Below are positions 53,196 through 62,400 of a stretch of DNA of 64,000 nt, one piece after another. The DNA lies in NCBI RefSeq assembly GCF_036898825.1, contig NZ_JARUND010000002.1, positions 1,798,001 through 1,862,000 of the forward strand, written 5' to 3'. The notes below the pieces were generated by a model that was not told the origin of the DNA, did not search any database, and was given only the letters and a program-made list of their open reading frames with translations. The stretch's first letter is position 1, and each line of letters begins with the position of its first letter. The stretch comes from Streptomyces sp. B21-083. Lineage in GTDB: Bacteria; Actinomycetota; Actinomycetes; Streptomycetales; Streptomycetaceae. Made by a program: the position numbers and the translations under genes.

Positions 53196-54074
53196 ATGGA
53201 AATGAGCACCGAGGGCGCCGCCGAGTCCGTCTCGTCGGTCGTGCTGCCCTCCGCGCCGGCGTCGTTGTCGCCCTCGCGGGCCAGCGACTTCATGCAGTGT
53301 CCGTTGCTGTACCGGTTCCGGGTGATCGACCGGTTGCCGGAGAAGCCGAGCGAGGCCGCGACGAGAGGCACGCTGGTGCACGCGGTGCTTGAGCGGCTGT
53401 TCGACGCGCCGGCGGCGGAGCGGACGGCGCCGCAGGCGAAGTCGTTGATCCCGGGTCAGTGGGACCGGCTGCGGGAGTCGCGGCCGGAAGTGGTGGAGCT
53501 GTTCGCGGACGATCCGGACGGTGAGCGGCTGGCGCGGTGGCTGGGTGAGGCGGAGAGCCTGGTGGAGCGCTGGTTCGGGCTGGAGGATCCGACCCGGCTG
53601 GAGCCGGCCGAGCGTGAGCTGTTCGTCGAGACGGAGCTGGATTCCGGGCTGAAGCTGCGCGGGATCATCGACCGGGTCGATGTGACGCCCACGGGCGAGG
53701 TACGGATCGTCGACTACAAGACGGGAAAGGCGCCGCGTCCGGAGTACGCGGAGGGTGCGCTGTTCCAGATGAAGTTCTACGCGCTGGTCGTGTGGCGGTT
53801 GAAGAACGTGGTGCCGCGGCGGCTGCAGCTGGTGTATCTCGGCAGTGGTGATGTGCTGACGTACGACCCGGTGCCGGCCGATCTGGAGCGGGTGGAGCGG
53901 AAGCTGCTGGCGTTGTGGGAGGCGATCCGGGAGGCGACGGCGACGGGGGTGTGGCGGCCCCGGCCGACGAAGCTGTGCGGTTGGTGTGATCACCAGTCCG
54001 TGTGTCCGGAGTTCGGGGGGACTCCCCCGCCTTATCCGTTGCCGGTGCGGGTGGCTCCGCCGGATGCGCCGTAG
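53196..54074 (+). CDS. RecB-family (PD-(D/E)XK) exonuclease
   Basis: About 292 aa, a stand-alone nuclease domain of the AddB/RecB/Cas4-like type. LSPSRASDFMQCPLLYRFR at the start, GTLVHAVLERLF, then the core GIIDRVDVTPTGEVRIVDYKTGK (D-x(n)-DYK) and C-terminal cysteines CGWCDHQSVCPEF, which with the first Cys could hold an Fe-S cluster. It processes DNA ends. ATG 53196 coincides with the transcription start predicted from the promoter; M codons at 53184 and 53202 are alternatives. Confidence 0.87.
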   Translation: MEMSTEGAAESVSSVVLPSAPASLSPSRASDFMQCPLLYRFRVIDRLPEKPSEAATRGTLVHAVLERLFDAPAAERTAPQAKSLIPGQWDRLRESRPEVVELFADDPDGERLARWLGEAESLVERWFGLEDPTRLEPAERELFVETELDSGLKLRGIIDRVDVTPTGEVRIVDYKTGKAPRPEYAEGALFQMKFYALVVWRLKNVVPRRLQLVYLGSGDVLTYDPVPADLERVERKLLALWEAIREATATGVWRPRPTKLCGWCDHQSVCPEFGGTPPPYPLPVRVAPPDAP

Positions 54075-54092
54075 TCGCCTGCGGGGCCGGTG

Positions 54093-54140
54093 GGGGTTGC
54101 TCACGCAGTTCCCCGCGCCCCTTTCGGGGCGCGTTGCCGC
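54093..54140. repeat. Streptomyces intergenic repeat with GC hairpin
   Basis: CGCAGTTCCCCGCGCCCC recurs widely in Streptomyces intergenic DNA (recalled). Here it forms CGCGCCCC-TTTC-GGGGCGCG (54114-54133) between the RecB-like gene and the response regulator and may terminate the former. Confidence 0.6.
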
Positions 54141-54179
54141 ACAGGGCAGAATGGGGGCGGACTAGCGAAGGAGACTTAC

Positions 54180-54851
54180 GTGGCCATCCGCGTCCTACTT
54201 GTCGACGACCAGCCGCTGCTGCGTACCGGGTTCCGGATGATTCTGGAGGCCGAGCAGGACATCGCGGTCGTCGGTGAGGCCGGAGACGGTCTTCAGGCGA
54301 TCGACCAGGTGCGGGCCCTGCAGCCCGATGTGGTGCTGATGGACATCCGTATGCCGCGGATGGACGGTGTGGAGGCGACCCGGCAGATCACCGGGCCTGG
54401 GCGGGACGGGCCGGCGAAGGTGCTGGTGCTGACGACCTTCGATCTCGACGAGTACGTGGTGGAGGCGTTGCGGGCCGGTGCCAGCGGCTTCCTCTTGAAG
54501 GACGCGCCGGCGAACGAGCTGGTGCAGGCGATCCGGGTGGTGGCCTCGGGTGAGGCGATGCTCGCGCCCAGCATCACCCGTCGGCTCCTGGACAAGTACG
54601 CGGGGCATCTGCCGTCGGGTGACGAGCCGGTGCCGGACGCGCTGCACACGCTGACCGAGCGTGAGGTCGAGGTGCTGAAGCTGGTGGCGCGGGGCTTGTC
54701 GAACGCGGAGGTCGCCGCTGATCTCTTCGTCAGTGAGACGACGGTCAAGACGCATGTCGGGCATGTCCTGACCAAGCTGGGGCTGCGCGACCGGGTACAG
54801 GCCGCGGTGTACGCGTACGAGAGCGGGCTGGTGCGTCCCGGCGCGCAGTAG
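54180..54851 (+). CDS. NarL-family response regulator
   Basis: 223 aa. Receiver domain with phosphoacceptor Asp55 (VVLMDIRMPR), conserved Asp9/Asp10 and Lys in GFLLKDAPA, then a LuxR-type HTH (LTEREVEVLKLVARGLSNAE ... SETTVKTHVGHVLTKLGL). GTG 54180 follows AAGGAGA. No histidine kinase lies next to it, so it is an orphan regulator. Confidence 0.9.
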   Translation: MAIRVLLVDDQPLLRTGFRMILEAEQDIAVVGEAGDGLQAIDQVRALQPDVVLMDIRMPRMDGVEATRQITGPGRDGPAKVLVLTTFDLDEYVVEALRAGASGFLLKDAPANELVQAIRVVASGEAMLAPSITRRLLDKYAGHLPSGDEPVPDALHTLTEREVEVLKLVARGLSNAEVAADLFVSETTVKTHVGHVLTKLGLRDRVQAAVYAYESGLVRPGAQ

Positions 54852-54870
54852 CGGGACGGTGTGTACGACG

Positions 54871-54910
54871 ACGAGGGCGCCCCTTCCGGGATCGGAAGGG
54901 GCGCCCTCGT
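54871..54910. terminator. Bidirectional terminator between response regulator and binding protein
   Basis: Perfect 17-bp stem (54871-54887 with 54894-54910), loop GGGATC, between two convergent stops. Confidence 0.75.
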
Positions 54911-54923
54911 GTGTGCGGCCGGC

Positions 54924-56504
54924 TCAGCCCTTGTTGATCTCCCAGAAGCGGAAGACGGTCGAGGCGTCGAGGCAGTACTCCAGGCCGTAGACGTTGTCGC
55001 GGGCGACGGCGTACTGCTTGGCCTGCCAGATGGGGAGGACGGGGAGCTCCTTGGCGACGATGTTCTGGAGCTCGGCGAAGTCCGTGTCGGTCGCTGCCCG
55101 GTCGCTCTGGGCGGCGGTGCCGGGGATGAGGGTGTCGGTGATGGTGCCGTTGGTGTAGTTGTTGCCGAGGACGTTGCCCTGGCCGAAGAACGGGGCGGTG
55201 AAGTTGTCGGCGTCGGGGTAGTCCGGCACCCAGCCCTTCACGTACACACCGTACTTGCCGGCCTCGATGTCCTTCTCGTACTGCGCGAAGGGCACGGACT
55301 TGACGGTCGCCTCGAACAGGCCGCTGGCGTTGAGCTGCTTGGCGATGGCCTTGAACTCGTCGTCGGTGGCGGGTCCGTAGCGGGACGGGGTCGACCAGAG
55401 GGTCAGCTTGACCTTGCCGGTGACGCCGTCGGCCTGGAGGGCCTCCTTGGCCTTGGCCGTGGAGGGGCGGGCACCGTAGGTGTCGAAGAAGGCGGTGTTG
55501 TGACCCGCGATGCCGGCCGGGATGATCGAGTAGAGGGGGGTCGCGGTGTCCTCGTAGACCTGGTCGACGAGGGCCTCACGGTCGAGGAGGTAGGCGATGG
55601 CCTTGCGTACCCCGAGTTTTCCGGCGACCGGGTCGTTCATGTTGAAGACGAGGTGCTGGACCTCGGCGCTGGTGCCCTCGACGATGTCGATGCCCCCGTC
55701 GCCGCTGTCCTTCTCGATGTCGGCTATGTCGCCGGCCTTGAGGCCTCGGTAGGCGATGTCGATGTCCTTGTCGACGAGGGCGCTCTTCAGCTTGGTCTGG
55801 TCGCCGTGGAAGAACTTGAGGGTGACGCCGGAGTTGCGGACCTTGGCGGTGCCCTTGTAGTTCGGGTTGACGGAGAAGACCGCGCTGTCCTCGCCGAACG
55901 AGTCGAGCTTGTAGGGGCCGGAGCCGACGGCTTCGCCGTCCTCGCGCAGGCCGTCCTTGTCGTACTGGCTGTGGTCGACGATCGAGCCGGCGCCGGAGGC
56001 GATCTTGCTGGGGAAGGTGGCGTCGGGCACCTTGAGGTGGAAGACGACGGTCTTCTCGTCCGGGGTGTCCACCGAGCCGAGCATCGGGAACATGATCGCG
56101 GGGCCCGCGTCGTCGTTGATCTTCAGCATGCGGTCGAAGGAGAACTTGACGTCCTCCGAGGTGAGCGCGTCACCGTTGCTGAACTTCAGGCCGTCGCGCA
56201 GGGTGCACTCGAACACCTTGGTCTGCGCGTCGCTGAAGGCGCACTCCTTGGCCGCCTCGGGCTGCGGTTCGGTGCCCCCGTTGGGGAAGCTCAGCAACGA
56301 CTGGAAGACGTTGTTGAACAGCAGCCAGGAACCCGGGTCGTAGCCGGAGGCCGGGTCGGTGGCCAGGACGTCGTCGGACATCCCCATGACCACGGTGGAG
56401 CCGTCGGCCCCCGAGTCACCGTTCTCCGAGCCGCATCCGGTCAACAGGCCGGAGGCCAGCCCCGCCACGATGGGCAGGACCGGCCACTGGTTGCGCAGAT
56501 TCAC
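54924..56504 (-). CDS. Family 5 extracellular solute-binding lipoprotein
   Basis: 526 aa. Signal peptide with lipobox GLLTGC (Cys24); the body is SBP_bac_5 (oligopeptide/dipeptide-binding, DppA/OppA type), seen in FECTLRDGLKFSNGDALTSED and NWKGT-like NPNYKGTA. It captures peptides or nickel-like ligands outside the cell. GTG 56504. A close paralogue lies just upstream (85-bp gap), but no permease or ATPase follows either, so they may serve a transporter elsewhere. Confidence 0.87.
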   Translation of the reverse strand: MNLRNQWPVLPIVAGLASGLLTGCGSENGDSGADGSTVVMGMSDDVLATDPASGYDPGSWLLFNNVFQSLLSFPNGGTEPQPEAAKECAFSDAQTKVFECTLRDGLKFSNGDALTSEDVKFSFDRMLKINDDAGPAIMFPMLGSVDTPDEKTVVFHLKVPDATFPSKIASGAGSIVDHSQYDKDGLREDGEAVGSGPYKLDSFGEDSAVFSVNPNYKGTAKVRNSGVTLKFFHGDQTKLKSALVDKDIDIAYRGLKAGDIADIEKDSGDGGIDIVEGTSAEVQHLVFNMNDPVAGKLGVRKAIAYLLDREALVDQVYEDTATPLYSIIPAGIAGHNTAFFDTYGARPSTAKAKEALQADGVTGKVKLTLWSTPSRYGPATDDEFKAIAKQLNASGLFEATVKSVPFAQYEKDIEAGKYGVYVKGWVPDYPDADNFTAPFFGQGNVLGNNYTNGTITDTLIPGTAAQSDRAATDTDFAELQNIVAKELPVLPIWQAKQYAVARDNVYGLEYCLDASTVFRFWEINKG

Positions 56505-56589
56505 GTGGAAGTGCCTTGTCGTCGGGTCTTGGTTACCCGGAGCCGTCCCAGCCCCGGGTCGGGAAGTGTGCCTCGGACGGGTGTGCGGG

Positions 56590-58194
56590 TCAGTTGCTCA
56601 CACCGCGGCCGAGTTCCCAAAGCTGGAGCGTCGAGGCGGAGTTGAGCGCCCACTCGGCGCCGGTGATGCCGTCGCGTGCAGCGATGTACTGGTTGCCCTG
56701 CCACAGCGGCAGTACGGGTACGTCGTCAGCCACGATGTCCTGGATGTCCGTGAGGCTCGCGGTGGCGGTGAGGCGGTCGGCCTCACGGCGGGACTCGGGT
56801 ATCAGGCTGTTACGGATCCTGGTGTTGGCGTACGGCAGGTTGAGGAAGTTGTCCTTGTCGAGGAAGGGCGCGAGGTAGTTGTCGGCGTCGGGGAAGTCGG
56901 GGAACCAGCCCATGCCGTAGACGTCGTACTCGCCTTCCTTCTCGGCCGGGCGGAAGGTGTCCCAGGGGGCGCCCTTGATGGTCACCTTGAACAGTCCGCT
57001 GGCGTTGAGCTGCCGCTGCAGTTCCTCGAACTCCGGCTTGGTGGCCGAGCCGTAGTGGTCGGTCGTGTAGTGCAGGGTCAGCTTCACCGGGGTGGTGATG
57101 CCGGCGCCCTCCATCAGGGTTTTGGCCTTGACGTCGTCGGGCTCGCCGTACTTGTTGAAGAAGGAGTTCGAGTGGCCAGTGATGGTGGCCGGGACCAGCG
57201 AGTAGAGCGGCTGGGCCTCGTCGCCGTACACCTTCGCGACGAGTTGGGCGCGGTTGATGATCTGGGCCATCGCCTGGCGGACCGCTTTCGTCTTCACCGT
57301 CGGGGCGTTGGTGTTGAAGGCGAGGTAGCGGATTTCGAGGCCGGGCATCTGGACGAGGTCGATGTCGCCGGTCGAGTCGTCGCCGAGCTTTTTGATCTGC
57401 TCGGGCGACATCGAGCGGGTCATCAGGTCGATGTCACCCTTGGAGAGCGCGGTGCCCATCTCGGCGGCGTCCGCGAAGGAACGCAGTTCGACCTTGTCGT
57501 TCTTCGGTGTCAACTGCCCCTGGTAATGGGAGTTCTTGGTGAAGACGGCCTTGACGAGTTCGTCGTTCTTGACCTCGGCGTGGAGCGTGTACGGGCCGGA
57601 GCCGTCGACGTCGAAACCGTCGCGCAGCTTGTCCTTGTCGTAGTCGGCGGGGTTGATGATGCCCGCGACCGGGGTGGACAGCTTGAACGGGAACGTGGCG
57701 TCGGCGCTCTTGAGGTGGAAGATGACCTCGCGGTCGCCCTGGGTCTCGACGGTGTCGATCGTGGACAGCAGGGCGAACACACCGCTGTCGGCCTGGATCC
57801 GCAGGGCCCGGTCGATGGAGAACTTCACGTCGGAGGCCTTGACGGCGTCGCCGTTGGAGAACTTGAGGTCCTTGCGCAGGGTGCAGGCGTAGCGCTCGTT
57901 GCCGCTGTCCGTGAACGCGCACTTCTCGGCGGCCTCGGGGACCGGCTCGCCGTCGCCGCGCGGCTGGACCATGAGGGTCTGCACGGTCTGGCGCAGGATG
58001 TTCCAGGTGCCGACGTCGTAGGCGTAGGCCGGGTCGATCGGCGCGGGCGCGTCTTTCGTGGCGGTGAACCGGTCCGTGGTGCCGACGACGATCGCGCCGC
58101 TGCTGCTGCCCGTGCCGTCGACTCCGCCACAGGCGGCGAGTACCGGAGCGAGCAGGCCGACCACGGTCGGCAGCACCAAAGTCTTGCGGTTCAT
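56590..58194 (-). CDS. Family 5 extracellular solute-binding lipoprotein (paralogue)
   Basis: 534 aa, same architecture as the next gene: lipobox VLAAC (Cys22), SBP_bac_5 body with YACTLRKDLKFSNGDAVKAS and IFHLKSADATFPFKL. The two proteins align along their whole length and likely arose by tandem duplication. ATG 58194 precedes the signal peptide; the frame to 58458 is shadow. Together they form an orphan binding-protein pair. Confidence 0.87.
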   Translation of the reverse strand: MNRKTLVLPTVVGLLAPVLAACGGVDGTGSSSGAIVVGTTDRFTATKDAPAPIDPAYAYDVGTWNILRQTVQTLMVQPRGDGEPVPEAAEKCAFTDSGNERYACTLRKDLKFSNGDAVKASDVKFSIDRALRIQADSGVFALLSTIDTVETQGDREVIFHLKSADATFPFKLSTPVAGIINPADYDKDKLRDGFDVDGSGPYTLHAEVKNDELVKAVFTKNSHYQGQLTPKNDKVELRSFADAAEMGTALSKGDIDLMTRSMSPEQIKKLGDDSTGDIDLVQMPGLEIRYLAFNTNAPTVKTKAVRQAMAQIINRAQLVAKVYGDEAQPLYSLVPATITGHSNSFFNKYGEPDDVKAKTLMEGAGITTPVKLTLHYTTDHYGSATKPEFEELQRQLNASGLFKVTIKGAPWDTFRPAEKEGEYDVYGMGWFPDFPDADNYLAPFLDKDNFLNLPYANTRIRNSLIPESRREADRLTATASLTDIQDIVADDVPVLPLWQGNQYIAARDGITGAEWALNSASTLQLWELGRGVSN

Positions 58195-58665
58195 GCTCGG
58201 GTTCTCCAGGCTGTCGATCCCAGGGGGCCCGGCGGGCGTGGGGTGGTGCGCGCGGGTGAGGGATTGTGTCGATGTTCTCCGAACGAGATTAGTCCGGACC
58301 GCGGAGCCGCCCGCATGCGGCCGGAGTTGGTGGCTCATCACGCTGCGAAACCGGGTGTGGACGCACCGAAAAACCGACAGTGGAAGGATTCCGCGCAGGC
58401 TGTCCCCAATCAGGACACAAGGGTGTGCCGGGAGTCCCCGAACGAGGTGCGTGTACACGGCACTTGCCCGCTGTCGAGCCCCTGTCGCGTGGCGAAACTC
58501 ACACGTCGGAAGCGCGCGGGCGCGTTCGTGAATTCAGTCGCGGACGGAGATCAACAGAGGGTCGCAATTCTCAATTGATGGGCTGCCCGTTCATCCGCGC
58601 GTTATCCCGCATTCGATCGGGCACACTCGGTAAACGGGTCGACCCATTTCCGTCATCGGCCGTCC
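58195..58665. other. Gene-free stretch between binding protein and HAD gene
   Basis: 471 bp with no supported gene. Presumed promoter of the binding-protein pair near 58280 (AT-richer GAGATTAGTCC). No strong dyad or RNA structure was noticed. Confidence 0.5.
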
Positions 58666-59367
58666 TCATCGATCGCTCTTCATCAGTCCGCGCAGAAAGG
58701 GCAGGTCGACTTCTTCCAGCGAGGTCACGATCGTGCGGCGCGCGCCCGGGGCGATGGGGGCTACCGACGGTACGGCCACGACCTGGCAGCCGGCGGCCTC
58801 CGCTGCCGCCACCCCGGTCGCCGTGTCCTCGACGACGGCGCATCTCACCGGGTCGACGCCGAGTCCGGCGGCCGCGACGAGATAGGGGTCGGGGTACGGC
58901 TTCGTACGCTCCACCTCGTCGCCGGCGATGCTCAGGGCGAAGTGCTGCGGGCCCAGCGAGGCCAGGACACGGTCGATGATCCGGCGGTGCGAGGCGGAGA
59001 CGAGGGCGGTCGGGATCTCGTGCGCGGAGAGTTCGGCGAGGAGCCGGGCGGCGCCAGGCATCAGGGGCAGGGAGCGGCCGATGCGGTCCTCGAACCCGTC
59101 GTTGAGCAGTACCGAGAGTTCGGCGAAGCTGATGTCGGCACCGGTGGCCTCGATGAGGAATCCGGCGCTGCGGGTCATCGGGCCGCCGACCACGACGTGC
59201 CGCCAGGACTCGTCGAGGATATGGCCGAGGCCGGCGAAGATCTCCACCTCGACGTCCCACCAGAAGCCCTCGGTGTCCACCAGGGTGCCGTCCATGTCGA
59301 GGAGTACGGCCTGCAGTGCTGAGCCTTCGGCCGTACGGGTTCCGAGCGCGGGGACCGTGCTGGTCAT
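58666..59367 (-). CDS. HAD-superfamily phosphatase
   Basis: 233 aa. Nucleophile motif LLDMDGTLVDTEGFWWD, motif II TALVSASH, motif III/IV KPYPDPYLVAA and VVEDTATGVAAAEAAG. Subfamily IA, like beta-phosphoglucomutase or phosphoglycolate phosphatase; the substrate is open. ATG 59367. It follows metH on the same strand after a terminator-like hairpin. Confidence 0.9.
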   Translation of the reverse strand: MTSTVPALGTRTAEGSALQAVLLDMDGTLVDTEGFWWDVEVEIFAGLGHILDESWRHVVVGGPMTRSAGFLIEATGADISFAELSVLLNDGFEDRIGRSLPLMPGAARLLAELSAHEIPTALVSASHRRIIDRVLASLGPQHFALSIAGDEVERTKPYPDPYLVAAAGLGVDPVRCAVVEDTATGVAAAEAAGCQVVAVPSVAPIAPGARRTIVTSLEEVDLPFLRGLMKSDR

Positions 59368-59393
59368 CCTGGCGCACCTCCTTGAGGGACGAT

Positions 59394-59434
59394 CAGGCCG
59401 GTTGCCCCTGAGTGCACAGAGGGCAACCGGCCTG
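59394..59434 (-). terminator. Terminator after metH
   Basis: CAGGCCGGTTGCCC (59394-59407) pairs perfectly with 59421-59434, 14-bp stem, 13-nt loop, between metH and the HAD gene. Confidence 0.7.
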
Positions 59435-59482
59435 CGGTGGACCGTCAAGTGTACGTCGTGTCCGATCAGCGCGCGCTGGAAC

Positions 59483-62400
59483 TCAGCGTGCGTTGAAGTA
59501 CTTCGCCTCGGGGTGGTGGATGACGATGGCGTCGGTGGACTGCTCGGGGTGGAGCTGGAACTCCTCGGAGAGGTGGACGCCGATGCGCTCGGGCTGGAGG
59601 AGGTCGGCGATCTTGGCGCGGTCCTCCAGGTCGGGGCAGGCGCCGTAGCCGAGGGAGAAGCGGGCGCCCCGGTACTTGAGGGCGAACATGTCCTCGACTT
59701 CGGCCGGGTCCTCGCCGGCGAAGCCCAGTTCGGAGCGGACCCGTGCGTGCCAGTACTCGGCGAGGGCTTCTGCCAACTGGACGGACAGGCCGTGCAGTTC
59801 GAGGTAGTCGCGGTAGGAGTTCGCCTCGAACAGCTTGGCGGTCTCCGCACCGATCCGGTTGCCCATGGTGACGACCTGGAGGCCTACGACGTCTGTCTCG
59901 CCGGACTCCTCCGGGCGGAAGAAGTCGGCCAGGCACAGCCGGCGGCCACGGCGCTGGCGCGGGAACGTGAACCGCGTCCGCTCGTTGCCCTGGTCGTCGA
60001 GGATGATCAGGTCGTCGTCCTTGGAGACGCACGGGAAGTAGCCGTAGACGACGGCCGCCTCCAGCAGGCTCTCCGTCTGGAGCTTGTCCAGCAGGCCGCG
60101 CAGGCGGGGCCTGCCCTCGGTCTCGGCCAGCTCCTCGTAGGTGGGGCCGTCGCCGGTGCGGGCCTGCTTGAGGCCCCACTGGCCCTTGAAGAGGGCGCCC
60201 TCGTCGAGCCAGCTCGCGTACTCCTTGAGCTGGATGCCCTTGATGACACGCGTGCCCTGGAAGGGCGGGGTGGGGATCGGGTTGTCGGTGGCGACGTCGG
60301 AGCGGACGTGACCCTCCTCGGGCCGCTCCTCGACCACCGTGTCGGCGGCGCTCGCACGGACGCGGCGCTGCTTGAGCTCGGGCAGCTTGGCGCCGGCGAC
60401 GCCACGCTTGACGCCGATCAGGGCGTCCATCAGGCGCAGGCCCTCGAAGGCGTCGCGGGCGTAGCGGACCTCGCCCTCGTAGATCTCGTGCAGGTCCTGC
60501 TCGACGTAGGCACGGGTGAGGGCGGCGCCGCCCAGGATGACCGGGTAGTCGGCGGCCAGCTTGCGCTGGTTGAGCTCCTGGAGGTTCTCCTTCATGATCA
60601 CCGTGGACTTGACCAGGAGGCCCGACATGCCGATGACGTCGGCGCGGTGCTCCTGCGCGGCTTCGAGGATCGCGGAGACCGGCTGCTTGATGCCGATGTT
60701 GACCACGTTGTAGCCGTTGTTGGTGAGGATGATGTCGACGAGGTTCTTGCCGATGTCGTGGACGTCGCCGCGCACGGTGGCCAGCACGATCGTGCCCTTG
60801 CCCTCGGCGTCGGACTTCTCCATGTGCGGTTCGAGGTGGGCGACGGCCGTCTTCATGACCTCGGCGGACTGCAGCACGAACGGCAGCTGCATCTGGCCGG
60901 AGCCGAAGAGCTCGCCGACGACCTTCATGCCCTCCAGGAGGGTGTCGTTGACGATGTCGAGGGCGGGGCGGGTCGTCAGGGCCTCGTCGAGGTCGGCCTC
61001 CAGGCCGTTCTTCTCACCGTCGATGATCCGGCGCTGCAGCCGCTCGTCCAGCGGCAGCGCGGCGAGTTCCTCGGCGCGGCCGTCCTTCATCGACTTGGTG
61101 TTGACGCCCTCGAAGAGAGCCATCAGCTTCTGCAGCGGGTCGTAGTCCTCGGCCCGCCGGTCGTGGATCAGGTCGAGGGCTGTGGTCACCTCCTCCTCGC
61201 TGAAGCGGGCGATGGGGAGGATCTTCGACGCGTGCACGATCGCCGAGTCGAGACCGGCCTTGACGCACTCGTCGAGGAAGACCGAGTTCAGCAGGATGCG
61301 GGCGGCCGGGTTCAGACCGAAGGAGATGTTGGACAGCCCGAGGGTGGTCTGGACGTCCGGGTGGCGGCGCTTGAGTTCGCGGATCGCCTCGATCGTGGCG
61401 ACGCCGTCCTTGCGGGACTCCTCCTGGCCCGTACAGATCGTGAACGTGAGGGTGTCGATGAGGATGTCCGACTCGCGGATTCCCCAGTTCGTCGTCAGGT
61501 CCTCGATCAGGCGTTCGGCGATGGCGACCTTGTGTTCGACGGTGCGGGCCTGGCCCTCCTCGTCGATGGTCAACGCGATCAGCGCGGCACCGTGCTCCTG
61601 GGCCAGCCGGGTGACTTTCGCGAAGCGGGACTCCGGTCCGTCGCCGTCCTCGTAGTTCACCGAGTTGATGACGGCGCGCCCGCCGAGCTTCTCCAGGCCC
61701 GCCCGGAGCACGGGAACCTCGGTGGAGTCCAGGACGATCGGCAGGGTGGAGGCGGTGGCGAAGAGGCCGGCCAGCTTCTCCATGTCGGCGACGCCGTCGC
61801 GGCCCACGTAGTCGACGCAGAGGTCGAGCATGTGCGCGCCCTCGCGGATCTGGTCGCGTGCCATCTCGACGCAGTCGTCCCAGCGAGCCTCCAGCATGGC
61901 CTCGCGGAACTTCTTGGAACCGTTGGCGTTGGTGCGCTCACCGATCGCCATGTAGGCGGTGTCCTGGCGGAACGGCACGGTCTGGTAGAGCGAGGCGGCG
62001 CCGGGCTCGGGCTCGGGGCGGCGCTCGACGGGGGTGGCACCCTGCACGCGCTCCACGAGCTTTCGCAGGTGCTCCGGGGTGGTACCGCAGCAGCCGCCGA
62101 CCAGGTTCAGGCCGTAGTCGTGCACGAAGGTGTCCTGGGCGTCGGCCAGGCCCTCGGGATCGAGCGGGAAGTGGGCGCCGTCCTTGGTGAGGATCGGCAG
62201 GCCTGCGTTGGGCATGCAGAGCAGCGGAGTGCGCGAGTGGCGGGACAGATAACGCAGGTGCTCGCTCATCTCGGCGGGGCCGGTCGAGCAGTTCAGCCCG
62301 ATCATGTCGATGCCGAGCGGTTCGAGCGCGGTCAGCGCGGCACCGATCTCCGAGCCGAGCAGCATCGTGCCGGTGGTCTCGAAGGCCATCGAGACCAGCA

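Noticed and set aside
60249..60270. TTGTCGGTGG within metH, and a similar one near 52825
   Set aside because: Inside coding DNA, no -10, wrong context.
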